Below, in pieces: positions 1 through 6,876 of a stretch of 17,528 nucleotides of DNA (within the stretch, counting starts at the first letter, position 1; each line of letters begins with the position of its first letter). Location of the stretch: NCBI GenBank assembly GCA_964422365.1, contig CAYRAV010000068.1, forward strand, positions 1-17,528. The letters run 5' to 3'. Source of the stretch: CAYRAV01 sp964422365 (lineage in GTDB: Bacteria > Bacillota > Clostridia > Lachnospirales > Lachnospiraceae). Made by a program: the position numbers and the translations under genes. The notes under the pieces are model-generated. The model was not told where the DNA came from, did not search any database, and worked only from the letters and a program-made list of their open reading frames with translations.

Positions 1-229
1 GCCATATCCAAAGCAGCTCATCAATACAGCTTTTTATTCCAGTTCTTCTTAATGTAACTGCAGGGAACTCCTTTGACAAGTCATATCGGTTAATGACACC
101 AAATTTTTTGATGGTATATGCAAAGGAACCATCTTCCCATTTAGGGCGTACCTTTTCTCCTTCTGTACTTGTACCATTGTTCAGAATATCCTGGCACATA
201 TTTATAAATATATGATCTGCTAAACTCAT
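1..229 (-). CDS. thyA: Thymidylate synthase, N-terminal part (runs off the left edge)
   Basis: The product makes dTMP from dUMP using methylene-tetrahydrofolate, in the cytoplasm. Only the first 76 codons lie in the window. The translation opens MSLADHIFINMCQDIL and continues with GTSTEGEKVRPKWEDGS, YTIKKFGVINRYDLSKEFP and VTLRRTGIKS. This is the conserved N-terminus of ThyA, including the loop with the phosphate-binding arginine in folate-dependent thymidylate synthases. The ATG at 229 is preceded by AGGAGTAGAAA, a strong ribosome binding site. The active-site cysteine lies outside the window. Identification is by recognition of the family; ThyX is excluded because its sequence is unrelated. 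Confidence 0.9.
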   Translation of the reverse strand, partial: MSLADHIFINMCQDILNNGTSTEGEKVRPKWEDGSFAYTIKKFGVINRYDLSKEFPAVTLRRTGIKSCIDELLWIW

Positions 230-441
230 TTTCTACTCCTTTTTCATACTTATTTATGTATATTTTTGACAATTATCTTTCATAATAAAAAAGTGTAACG
301 ATTCAAAACAATGGATATATGCAGCAGTAGGAAAATACTGCTTGCACACTTCTATCCAAATATTATTCTATCCATAGAACAAATGCCCAACATAAAGTAT
401 TCTTGACCATAAGATTATCCTTGAAAGGTTTGGTACAAAAT

Positions 442-840
442 ATGAAAAATAATCTTAAAAACAATTTTATTATATGTGGATTTTGTGGCTGGTGTATTGA
501 ATGTTTTTTTACTGGTTTCCATTCCTTGCGTCATCATGACAAACATCTTACCTGCCATACATCTGTCTGGATGTTTCCCATTTATGGTCTCGCAGCGTTA
601 TTAGAACCATTGAGCAGAATATTGAAAAAACAACGCTTCTTCGTGCGGGGAGGTATTTATACTTTCTGTATTTTTATAACAGAATATTTTACTGGATGTC
701 TATTAAAAAAATATAATGCCTGTCCATGGGACTATTCCCGTGCAAAACTGAATTACAAAGGTGTTATCCGGCTTGACTTTGCACCATTATGGTTTGTTAC
801 TGGATTATTATTTGAAAAAATATTAAAAACAAAACCCTAA
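442..840 (+). CDS. CmpB-like (PF06541, 'ABC transporter type IV') small membrane protein
   Basis: This is a protein of about 132 aa with alternating hydrophobic segments and the hallmarks I associate with the CmpB/PF06541 family. These are a CGFCGWCIE segment near the start, TSVWMFPIYG in the middle, then EYFTGCLLKK, CPWDYS and a final RLDFAPLWFVTGL. These proteins are annotated as putative ABC permeases, but no transport function is established and no ATPase gene is adjacent. The frame is open from a TTG at 403. I prefer the ATG at 442, which follows AAAGG at a rather long spacing; homologues also begin close to the first membrane segment. It stands alone between leftward thyA and a non-coding stretch. 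Confidence 0.7.
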   Translation: MKNNLKNNFIICGFCGWCIECFFTGFHSLRHHDKHLTCHTSVWMFPIYGLAALLEPLSRILKKQRFFVRGGIYTFCIFITEYFTGCLLKKYNACPWDYSRAKLNYKGVIRLDFAPLWFVTGLLFEKILKTKP

Positions 841-958
841 ATTAATCTCCTCTATTCTGTATCTGCAAATCCTGTATTTCTTATTGGCAGAATATACTAT
901 AAATACAAAAATATTCTCCATCCCTTTTCAATATATTAACATATAAAGATTTATAACC

Positions 959-974
959 ATCTACAATTGTAGAT
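959..974. promoter_or_regulatory. 16-bp perfect palindrome with TACANNTGTA core
   Basis: ATCTACAATTGTAGAT is a perfect inverted repeat with no spacer. Its core TACAATTGTA fits the TACANNTGTA pattern bound by the BlaI/MecI/CopY repressor family. No such repressor, copper or beta-lactam gene lies nearby, so assigning it as an operator is inference only. Confidence 0.3.
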
Positions 975-984
975 ATAAGCAAAT

Positions 985-1015
985 TAGAAAAAGACTACTT
1001 GCAGATCTTTTTCTA
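985..1015. other. Perfect 10-bp hairpin
   Basis: TAGAAAAAGA (985-994) pairs with TCTTTTTCTA (1006-1015) around an 11-nt loop. It lies about 145 bp after the CmpB-like gene and just before a G+C-rich terminator-like hairpin. It may be part of a double terminator; the stem is A/U-rich and therefore weak. Confidence 0.35.
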
Positions 1016-1032
1016 CTTCAAATAAAATCTCT

Positions 1033-1056
1033 CCCGCAGCAATCTGCGGGGCTTTA
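1033..1056. terminator. Rho-independent terminator-like hairpin
   Basis: CCCGCAG (1033-1039) and CTGCGGG (1044-1050) form a 7-bp G+C-rich stem with a CAAT loop. A GCTTTAACTTT tract follows on the plus strand, and AGAGATTTTATTT on the minus strand. It probably serves the rightward CmpB-like gene and could act in both directions. The rest of the gap up to 1387 holds only the MITE described below. Confidence 0.5.
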
Positions 1057-1145
1057 ACTTTATGACAATCCTTTTTAATGTTGCTTATTTATATCTTTAT
1101 GCAGAGCAGGCTTGTTACCTGCATGAATAAAACTTATGAAAAATT

Positions 1146-1329
1146 GTAACTATTCGGAAAGTACCATTCACAAAATACCAGAATATATCCACCAAAACAA
1201 AATGCCTTGGCTGGTCATTTTGTTCATGATATTGTTACCAGCTATAAAGCCATACATGCAAATGGTACTTTAAGAGCAAGTTCCCATGTACAATCTGCAC
1301 ATATGACTTCGCACCTTCTGAACAGTTAC
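1146..1329. mobile_element. IS66-like MITE (non-autonomous element) with 8-bp target duplication
   Basis: The ends are imperfect terminal inverted repeats: GTAACTATTCGGAAAGTAC on the left and, read from the right end, GTAACTGTTCAGAAGGTGC. They match at 15 of 19 positions, and all four differences are transitions. The element is immediately flanked on both sides by the direct repeat GAAAAATT (1138-1145 and 1330-1337). GTAA termini together with an 8-bp duplication are the known signature of the IS66 family. Inside is a strong hairpin (1197-1223, ACAAAATG...CATTTTGT) and a second 8-bp inverted pair, GTACCATT/AATGGTAC (1161-1168 and 1261-1268). There is no open reading frame for a transposase, so it would have to be mobilised in trans. 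Confidence 0.75.
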
Positions 1330-1387
1330 GAAAAATTCTAAATAACATTTTGAATAATCATAAAAATTTTAATCACCTTACCATCCT

Positions 1388-1732
1388 CTAAAGATTATTT
1401 CCATTCCATCCCCATTGAGAAACTTCTTCATACTTAATATAAATTTTGTTTTGTGGAATCCCAAGTACTTCTTCATAAATATTGCAAATTTCCTTCGTTA
1501 ATTTTTCAGAGTTCTCTGAACTGATTTGCCCAAAAATTTTTACTTCCACAAAAGCAATTTTCTCAAACTTTTCACCTTTAAAATATAGTTTATAATCGTC
1601 TTCAAACCCAATCATCAACCAATTTTCAGATTTTCCAGGAATAATGGAAATTGCCTTTCCTAATTTACTTTTAATTGTTTCTTCCTGTTCCCTGGTAATT
1701 TTTACACTAATTTTTGAATTAATAAATGGCAT
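1388..1732 (-). CDS. MIF-family protein (phenylpyruvate tautomerase-related)
   Basis: The 114-aa product has the length and pattern of the macrophage migration inhibitory factor/tautomerase superfamily. It starts MPFINSK, so methionine removal would expose the N-terminal proline that acts as catalytic base in this family. LGKAISIIPGKSENWLMI follows near residues 26-43, then AFVEVKIFG and a C-terminal IYIKYEEVSQWGWNG, as in MIF homologues of gut Clostridia. The ATG at 1732 has AAAGGAG about 11 nt upstream and its own promoter, TTGACT-17-TATAAT (1759-1787). Bacterial MIF homologues usually have weak tautomerase activity and an unclear physiological substrate. The fold and family are firm; the substrate is not. 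Confidence 0.85.
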   Translation of the reverse strand: MPFINSKISVKITREQEETIKSKLGKAISIIPGKSENWLMIGFEDDYKLYFKGEKFEKIAFVEVKIFGQISSENSEKLTKEICNIYEEVLGIPQNKIYIKYEEVSQWGWNGNNL

Positions 1733-1733
1733 C

Positions 1734-1787
1734 TTGCACTCAACTCCTTTTGTATGCTATTATAACAATCATAACAGAAAAAGTCAA
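1734..1787. promoter_or_regulatory. Overlapping divergent promoters (MIF gene leftward, GNAT gene rightward)
   Basis: On the minus strand, TTGACT (1782-1787), a 17-bp spacer and TATAAT (1759-1764) form a near-consensus sigma-A promoter for the MIF gene. On the plus strand, TTGCAC (1734-1739), an 18-bp spacer and TATTAT (1758-1763) form a weaker promoter for the acetyltransferase. The two -10 boxes overlap, so the two transcription units probably compete. The rightward -35 box also overlaps the leader of the MIF transcript. Confidence 0.6.
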
Positions 1788-1833
1788 AAAGCACTGCAGA
1801 CTAATGAAGAAAACGAAAGGAATAATAAAACTT

Positions 1834-2970
1834 ATGAAATTAACGATGCAATATACACTAAAACATGTTATTTTTTTGCCAAGTACTCTATATAAAAATA
1901 TTGCTATTTCTTTTTCATGGCTCTCCACATTAAAACAAACTTCTTGTATTTCATTTTATTTCTGCAATTGTCATGCATATTCTAACTTTGCAGATTCCAT
2001 CCTTTCTCTATCTGAATTAACAAAAAGCACCTTCGATTCCTTTTACAATATTAACCAGACATTTTCTCCGATGCATCCCTCATTAAACGATTTCAAATCC
2101 TTTCTGTATAAGCTAGAAAATCTACTTCAATTAAATTTAGATGAAACAATTTTTATATCTTCCTCAGATAGGGAACTATTTTTTTTAAAGAAATTAGAAT
2201 TTCCCTCTATTGCGTATAATAATCCATATCTTCCAAATCAGGAATTATTCCAGGCCTCTTACCTTTTTGAAAATATTTCTGATTTGAACAGAAAAAATAT
2301 ATCTACAGCATATCAACGTTTTTATCATCTTCCTGTAACTATATTGCATACAAAACGTCTTACACTTCGCGAACTGACTGTCGAAGATATGAAACAACTA
2401 TTTAAAATTTATCAAAATCCTTCCATGACGAAATTTATTACATCGGAATCTGATTTGACAATACTTGAAAAAAAACAAAATGCTTACATCAAAAATTTTT
2501 ATGAATTTTATGAATATGGTTTATGGGGCGTATTTTTAAAAAATACCAACATACTCATAGGACAATGTGGATTACAGCAGGCTGCTGAACTGCCCTTAAA
2601 AACAAAATCCCTTTTTATTGATACAACTGAAACTATATTAGAATTAAGTTATATGATAGATGTCCCTTATCAAAAACAGGGCTATGCTTTAGAAATTACA
2701 AAAGCTATTTTAAGCTATGCGAACCATACTTTAGAATGTCATAATATTGTTTCATTTATTGCCTCTGGAAATTTTTCTTCAGTAAAACTAGCAAAACGTT
2801 TGAACATGAAACCCTCTGAAATGATATTCCATAATGGCTATAATTGTATGATTTATTATATTGACTTTAAAAAGAAATATCTTATGTCAAGAGATCATAC
2901 CCTATGCTCTTTTTCTAATCATCCTGATACGAGAGTATACGGAAAAAGATACTCCCATCACCGCCTATAA
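1834..2970 (+). CDS. GNAT-family N-acetyltransferase with HAD-like N-terminal extension
   Basis: The 378-aa protein has two parts. Residues about 173-345 form a GNAT domain of the RimJ/RimL type. It opens TKRLTLRELTVEDMKQLFKIY, has WGVFLKNTNILIGQCGL, then ELSYMIDVPYQKQGYALE, which carries the acetyl-CoA-binding Q-x-x-G-x-A turn (280-285). It ends with IASGNFSSVKLAKRLNM. Residues about 80-165 resemble the end of a HAD-like domain (IFISSSDRELFFLKKLEFPSIAY), with no catalytic DxDx(T/V) motif visible. The frame is open from 1726, but that stretch holds the promoters of the divergent MIF gene. The ATG at 1834 follows AAAGGA at about 12 nt and is the better start. The acceptor substrate is unknown. 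The gene converges on the next operon with only 23 bp between stop codons and no clear terminator. Confidence 0.75.
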   Translation: MKLTMQYTLKHVIFLPSTLYKNIAISFSWLSTLKQTSCISFYFCNCHAYSNFADSILSLSELTKSTFDSFYNINQTFSPMHPSLNDFKSFLYKLENLLQLNLDETIFISSSDRELFFLKKLEFPSIAYNNPYLPNQELFQASYLFENISDLNRKNISTAYQRFYHLPVTILHTKRLTLRELTVEDMKQLFKIYQNPSMTKFITSESDLTILEKKQNAYIKNFYEFYEYGLWGVFLKNTNILIGQCGLQQAAELPLKTKSLFIDTTETILELSYMIDVPYQKQGYALEITKAILSYANHTLECHNIVSFIASGNFSSVKLAKRLNMKPSEMIFHNGYNCMIYYIDFKKKYLMSRDHTLCSFSNHPDTRVYGKRYSHHRL

Positions 2971-2993
2971 AACTTGTCCAAAGTATTGTTGCT

Positions 2994-3764
2994 TTACTCA
3001 AATTCTATCATATAATTTCTAAATTTTTTTGGAAGCATGTGTTGTTGTAACTTTGTATTTTTCCTCTCTTTAATGCTAATAGCTGATACAAAACCTTTCC
3101 ACAACTGCTGTATTTCTTCCTCTCTAACAGATTTTGCATAACTTTCTAATTGCTCAAAAACCGCCTCTTCTACTGCTGCTAACACATATCCTTTTTGTTT
3201 CTTGTGTATTACAGCTCTGTTTCGTTTCTCATCATATATAATCCAGTTTTCATTTGAGAGTCTATCTGCAAAATGAGCAGATATCATGACTATAATATTG
3301 TTTTTAGGTGCAATTTTGGCATATAATACAGTATTCTCTAATTGTGTAAATCTTAGGAAACCATAATAATGTTCGATTTCTCTTCCAATTTCACGATTTA
3401 TTTGAAATATTGGTAATATATAGGGATGATGAATGTATTTCAACACATCTTTTCCATATTCAAAGCCTAAAATCAAAAATCGATAAATACAATCTGCTTT
3501 CTCTTCTCTATTACTGCATATGCATTTACATACCCATTCATATGCCTCTATAGAAATTTTATCCCTAATTGTAAAACCTATCTGTTCTACATATTGTTCA
3601 GAATTTTCAACCTCTACATACTCTGTAAATAATTCTAAATTATATTCATCTTTTTCATTTCTCACTCTAATCTGGTTATTTTTATGACCATTTCTTTCAA
3701 TCCATGCAGTGTATATCGCAGAAAAAATTCCATCTATCGAATCCTCACATAAATAAATTCTCAT
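2994..3764 (-). CDS. Partner protein of the DNA-repair radical SAM enzyme (TIGR03915/DUF4130-type)
   Basis: The 256-aa product begins MRIYLCEDSIDGIFSAIYTAW and has YRFLILGFEYGKDVLKYIHHP near residues 92-112, REIEHYYGFLRFTQLENTVLYAKIAP near 130-155, and HFADRLSNENWIIYDEKRN near 163-181. This is the pattern of the protein family named 'SAM-dependent DNA repair family 2' (DUF4130), always found beside the radical SAM gene upstream of it here. Its ATG overlaps that gene's stop (ATGA, 3761-3764) and has AGAAGGGA 8 nt upstream, so the two are translationally coupled. Its biochemical activity is not established; a role on nucleic acid is inferred from the partner. It would share the SOS-type promoter at 5251-5321. 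Confidence 0.85.
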   Translation of the reverse strand: MRIYLCEDSIDGIFSAIYTAWIERNGHKNNQIRVRNEKDEYNLELFTEYVEVENSEQYVEQIGFTIRDKISIEAYEWVCKCICSNREEKADCIYRFLILGFEYGKDVLKYIHHPYILPIFQINREIGREIEHYYGFLRFTQLENTVLYAKIAPKNNIIVMISAHFADRLSNENWIIYDEKRNRAVIHKKQKGYVLAAVEEAVFEQLESYAKSVREEEIQQLWKGFVSAISIKERKNTKLQQHMLPKKFRNYMIEFE

Positions 3765-5194
3765 GCCAGTCCCTTCTCTCCATATCTATAATCATCTAAT
3801 GTCATTTGGTAATATTTTTCCTGTTCCTCAAAGGGAAGCTTCTCCTTCCATTCCAACATATGATTTAAAATATACTTTTCTTCTACCTTTATTGGATACA
3901 TCATTTTTCCATTACATGTAATAAAATACACCGCCCGCTTTAAAACTACTCCAATTTTCTTTAAATCCTCAAAACCCAGTCTGCTATACTTTCTGGCTTT
4001 TACAATTTTTTGTGCAGATTTTAATCCTATTCCGGGAACTCTTAATAAGATTTTATAATCTACCTGGTTAACTTCCACAGGAAAACATTCTAAATGTCCA
4101 ATTGCCCAATTACATTTCGGATCTAATAATGGATTAAAATCCGGCTGATTTTCTGATAAAATCTCATCTGCTGCAAATCCATAAAACCGCAAAAGCCAGT
4201 CTGCCTGATATAATCTATGTTCTCGTAACAAAGGCGGCTTTCCATTTAATGCTGGAAGTGTTTCTTCTTGGTTAATGTTAATAAATGCAGAATAAAACAC
4301 CCTTTTCAAATCAAATTTTTGGTAAAGCGCCTCTGTTACTTTTAAAATCTGATAATCGCTTTCCCTTGTTGCACCAATAATCATTTGTGTACTCTGTCCT
4401 GCTGGTACAAATTGAGGGTGTTCTAAAAAATGTTTTTTATCTGCAAGTTCCACTTTTTCTTTGTAATCGTAATTAGAAACAACTTTTTCATTGATACCAT
4501 TAACATTTTCTGTTTGAGAAATAAAAAAATTTTTTTTGCCATTACTAAATTTCTGTTTCTCTTGTAATTCTAAAAAGTTTTGTTTTCTTTGTAATTGTAT
4601 CTGCTTCATTGGCTTTAATATATTGTTTCTTGTTTTATTTGGTGCCAGTTGTTTCAATCCTTCAGCAGTAGGCAATTCCAAATTCACACTCATTCTATCC
4701 GCAAGCCACCCTGTTAATTGTACCAATTCCGGACTTGCTCCCGGTATTGTTTTTACATGAATATAACCGCGAAAGCCATACTTCCTTCTTAACAAATAAA
4801 TAACCTGATATATTTTTTCCATTGTATAATCCGGTGTATTCATAATACCAGAACTTAAAAATAACCCTTCTATATAGTTTCTCTTATAAAAATCTATAGT
4901 CAGCGCTGCAATTTCTTCTGGTTCAAAAGAAGCCCTGGCTACTTCATTTGATCTCCTATTGATGCAATACTTGCAATCGTAAATACATTCATTCGTATAC
5001 AAAATTTTTAATAACGAAATACATCTTCCATCTTGTGAAAAACAATGACAAATTCCACTTGCAACTGTATTTCCCATTCCGATGCCTTTGCCATTCCGTT
5101 TTACCCCGCTGGATGTACAAGCAACATCATATTTTGCTGCATCTGTTAATATTTCTAGTTTTTCTTGTAAAGACAATTCTATTATCGATTTCAT
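3761..5194 (-). CDS. Putative DNA modification/repair radical SAM protein (TIGR03916-type)
   Basis: This 477-aa protein carries the radical SAM CxxxCxxC cluster as CIYDCKYC (C70, C74, C77), which holds a [4Fe-4S] cluster and cleaves SAM. Three more cysteines (49, 51, 58) precede it. The barrel follows (FLSSGIMNTPDYT, HVKTIPGASPELV, MSVNLELPTAEGL, PAGQSTQMIIGATRESD). Near residues 383-400 is a helix-hairpin-helix motif, LLRVPGIGLKSAQKIV, typical of non-specific DNA binding. The family is annotated as DNA modification/repair, but the lesion is unknown. Residues about 197-258 are a lysine- and glutamine-rich stretch that looks longer than usual for the family; I recall members of roughly 420 aa. 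The start at 5194 has GGAAGGG about 13 nt upstream, a loose spacing. The gene is the first of a two-gene operon under a LexA-boxed promoter. Confidence 0.88.
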   Translation of the reverse strand: MKSIIELSLQEKLEILTDAAKYDVACTSSGVKRNGKGIGMGNTVASGICHCFSQDGRCISLLKILYTNECIYDCKYCINRRSNEVARASFEPEEIAALTIDFYKRNYIEGLFLSSGIMNTPDYTMEKIYQVIYLLRRKYGFRGYIHVKTIPGASPELVQLTGWLADRMSVNLELPTAEGLKQLAPNKTRNNILKPMKQIQLQRKQNFLELQEKQKFSNGKKNFFISQTENVNGINEKVVSNYDYKEKVELADKKHFLEHPQFVPAGQSTQMIIGATRESDYQILKVTEALYQKFDLKRVFYSAFININQEETLPALNGKPPLLREHRLYQADWLLRFYGFAADEILSENQPDFNPLLDPKCNWAIGHLECFPVEVNQVDYKILLRVPGIGLKSAQKIVKARKYSRLGFEDLKKIGVVLKRAVYFITCNGKMMYPIKVEEKYILNHMLEWKEKLPFEEQEKYYQMTLDDYRYGEKGLA

Positions 5195-5250
5195 ACTTTA
5201 TTTCAAACCCTTCCACCATTCAGTTTCATGCACTTCTATTCAGCAAATCA

Positions 5251-5321
5251 CAAACGTATGTTTGTATTTATTTTATCACTTATTGTTTGTGATGTCAATA
5301 TTTTTTCAAAACATATGTTCC
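5251..5321 (-). promoter_or_regulatory. Sigma-A promoter with two LexA (SOS) boxes for the radical SAM operon
   Basis: Read leftward, TTGACA (5293-5298), a spacer of exactly 17 bp and TAAAAT (5270-5275) form a near-perfect promoter with a start near 5263. One box, GGAACATATGTTTT on the minus strand (5308-5321), matches the Firmicutes LexA core GAAC-RNRY-GTTY completely and sits just upstream of the -35. The second, CAAACATACGTTTG (5251-5264), has one departure (AAAC for GAAC) and covers the predicted start site. Bound LexA would block the promoter, so induction by DNA damage is expected. TCACAAAC/GTTTGTGA (5248-5255 and 5285-5292) is an additional inverted pair. Confidence 0.75.
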
Positions 5322-5361
5322 TTTTATTACAGCACAGTTTCTCATAGAGAATTTGTCTCTC

Positions 5362-5513
5362 TAGAGCGTGTTTGAAAATTGCTTGTTACAAGATGTGTGT
5401 TACAATTTGTGGGGGATTTGGTTCAAATTCATGAGGTGTAGCGGGCTACATTGAATGAATTTGGGGCAAATATACACGCAAAGTGGGGCATGCAGATTGT
5501 GGCAATGAATTTA
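5362..5513. mobile_element. MITE copy A, truncated at its right end
   Basis: It begins TAGAGCGTGTTTGAAAAT, the same terminal repeat as the element at 6425-6597. It then runs colinear with the minus strand of the element at 16171-16400. Shared blocks include TTACAAGAT, AATTCATGAGGTGTAG, TGAATTTGG-GCAAATAT and GCATGCAGATTGTG. The homology stops at about 5513, where the other copy goes on into its terminal repeat, so the right end is lost. The central part is also about 60 bp shorter than in that copy. The broken end lies about 24 bp from the -10 box of the ABC gene. Confidence 0.75.
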
Positions 5514-5573
5514 TCACAATAGTAATATTTTTTTCATATAATGATATATACCATTTTTAGAAAGGAAATGTAT

Positions 5574-6242
5574 ATGAAACGACTTTTGCATATTTCTGAC
5601 CTTTCACATACCTATGAAGATTATAAAGGTTCTCAACAAATTTTAAAAAATATTAGTTTTGATATATATGAAAGTGAATTTATTGCAATTGTAGGTCCTA
5701 AAAATTGTGGTAAATCCACTCTGCTTTCCATTATTGCAGGTCTGATCGCACCAACTTCCGGAAGAATTCTTATTCACGAAAAAAATCCTGAAACTGCCGA
5801 TATTAACATTGGATATCTTTTTCAAAAAGAACATCTTTTGCAATGTAAAACCCCTTTTCGTAATTTAGCAGTAGGTCTGGAATTTCATCATAGTTTCAAT
5901 GATGGAAGCTACCTTCTTTTGAATCGCTATTTGGAAACTTATGGGTTAATTGCTTTTAAAGACTTCGAAATGATTGCACCTGATGTTGAAGAAAGCACTT
6001 CAAAAACTGTCCTAATTAAAAATTTATTGTTAGAACCAGATTTTCTTCTTTTAGATGATCCATTTACCACTTTGTGTAATTCGGTCTCAGAGTTCCAGAA
6101 AAAGAATCTGTGGGAATTATTAAAGAAAGAAAACAAAACTGTACTCTTTGTTACAGATAATATTAATGATGCCGCAGAAATGGCTGATAGAATCCTAATT
6201 TTTTCCCATGCACCAGCAGTATTGCAAAGAACCATTATGTAA
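5574..6242 (+). CDS. Degenerate orphan ABC-transporter ATPase (NitT/TauT-like)
   Basis: The 222-aa product resembles the ATPase subunit of nitrate/sulfonate/taurine-type ABC importers. Walker A is intact (GPKNCGKST, 41-49) and the Q-loop glutamine is present (Q84). Other key parts are lost. The LSGGQ signature is replaced by PDVEESTSKT (136-145). Walker B reads FLLLDDPF, with aspartate 162 in place of the catalytic glutamate. The switch histidine is aspartate 195 (VTDNIND for VTHDI.E). No permease or binding-protein gene is adjacent, and the tail after AVLQRTIM is short. It may bind ATP but should hydrolyse it poorly. The ATG at 5574 has AGAAAGGAA 6-7 nt upstream; the ATG at 5541 is excluded because the -10 TATAAT (5537-5542) overlaps it. 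It is either a pseudoenzyme or an early-stage pseudogene with an open frame. Confidence 0.75.
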   Translation: MKRLLHISDLSHTYEDYKGSQQILKNISFDIYESEFIAIVGPKNCGKSTLLSIIAGLIAPTSGRILIHEKNPETADINIGYLFQKEHLLQCKTPFRNLAVGLEFHHSFNDGSYLLLNRYLETYGLIAFKDFEMIAPDVEESTSKTVLIKNLLLEPDFLLLDDPFTTLCNSVSEFQKKNLWELLKKENKTVLFVTDNINDAAEMADRILIFSHAPAVLQRTIM

Positions 6243-6250
6243 TCATTAAG

Positions 6251-6290
6251 ATAAGCCTTCGCTGCTTATTGTTTCCTTTTCTTTAAATGT
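6251..6290 (+). terminator. Probable terminator of the ABC gene
   Basis: ATAAGC (6251-6256) and GCTTAT (6264-6269) pair around a 7-nt CTTCGCT loop, followed by a T-rich tract (TGTTTCCTTTTCTTT). It starts 8 bp after the stop codon. The stem is short, so confidence is moderate. Confidence 0.5.
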
Positions 6291-6424
6291 AAGCAATTTA
6301 AAACGGGTATTATTCTACTATGCCATTATAATAAACTGATTTATTTGTTAAAGTATCCCTTTCCTGTATTTTTGTTTTTATAGTATAATATAGGCAGAGA
6401 AAGGATGCAATAGTAAGGCATTAC

Positions 6425-6597
6425 TAGAGCGTGTTTGAAAATAAAAAATTGCATAAAAAATACTAAAAATGTCCCAATAGTGGAATGGGAATCATAGGAA
6501 ATTCCCATTATTGCATAAAAGCAGGCTGGATTTTCACATAATTTATGCAATTTTTTGGCATATTGACGAATGACAGGCCATTTTCAAACACGCTCTA
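6425..6597. mobile_element. MITE copy B, complete, with perfect 18-bp terminal repeats
   Basis: TAGAGCGTGTTTGAAAAT (6425-6442) and its exact reverse complement (6580-6597) bound a 173-bp element. Directly inside the left end, AAAAAATTGCATAAA finds its exact complement before the right end, which carries 23 extra bases outside it. A 9-bp hairpin (AATGGGAAT/ATTCCCATT) sits at the centre, so one strand can fold into a long cruciform. Each end carries a TA, consistent with TA target duplication as in IS630/mariner-type elements; that family assignment is inference. It carries no transposase gene, and short frames read through it are by-products. Confidence 0.75.
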
Positions 6598-6613
6598 AAG
6601 TATGTTTGAAAAT
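6596..6613. repeat. MITE terminal repeat D, abutting copy B
   Basis: TAAAGTATGTTTGAAAAT matches the 18-bp terminal repeat at 15 positions. It points rightward and shares the TA dinucleotide with the right end of copy B. I find no partner repeat downstream before the tRNA genes, so this is the left end of a decayed or truncated copy. The sequence from 6614 to about 6876 shows no convincing gene. Confidence 0.55.
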
Positions 6614-6876
6614 GGCTCTATTCTAAATAACACTATCGCTCTGTTATGTTTTATCGCCCTATTGTACGGTTTGTGCAAAGGCTCAAATAGAATAATCGAA
6701 GCTTGTTTACACTGTGTAGTGATGTAAGGTAAGCCTGCTATAATACAATCAACTGATTCGCTGATTGATAAAAACGGTGTGTGCAAATTCAGACAAATTA
6801 AGATAAAAGAGTATTTTTTGACAGCTTCTTATTGTTTATTATAAGATGTGGCAGCAAAATTTTTATTCTAAATTGC

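Noticed and set aside
1726..1833. N-terminal extension of the GNAT acetyltransferase (start at 1726).
   Set aside because: The stretch contains the -10 and -35 of the divergent MIF gene and overlaps its first codons. The ATG at 1834 has a ribosome binding site and fits better.
6341..6550. Leftward 69-codon frame.
   Set aside because: It is read through the left part of MITE copy B and its flank; its repeats explain the open frame.
6595..6786. Leftward 63-codon frame ending in the MITE terminal repeat.
   Set aside because: No ribosome binding site, and it reads through repeat D. No protein family is recognised.
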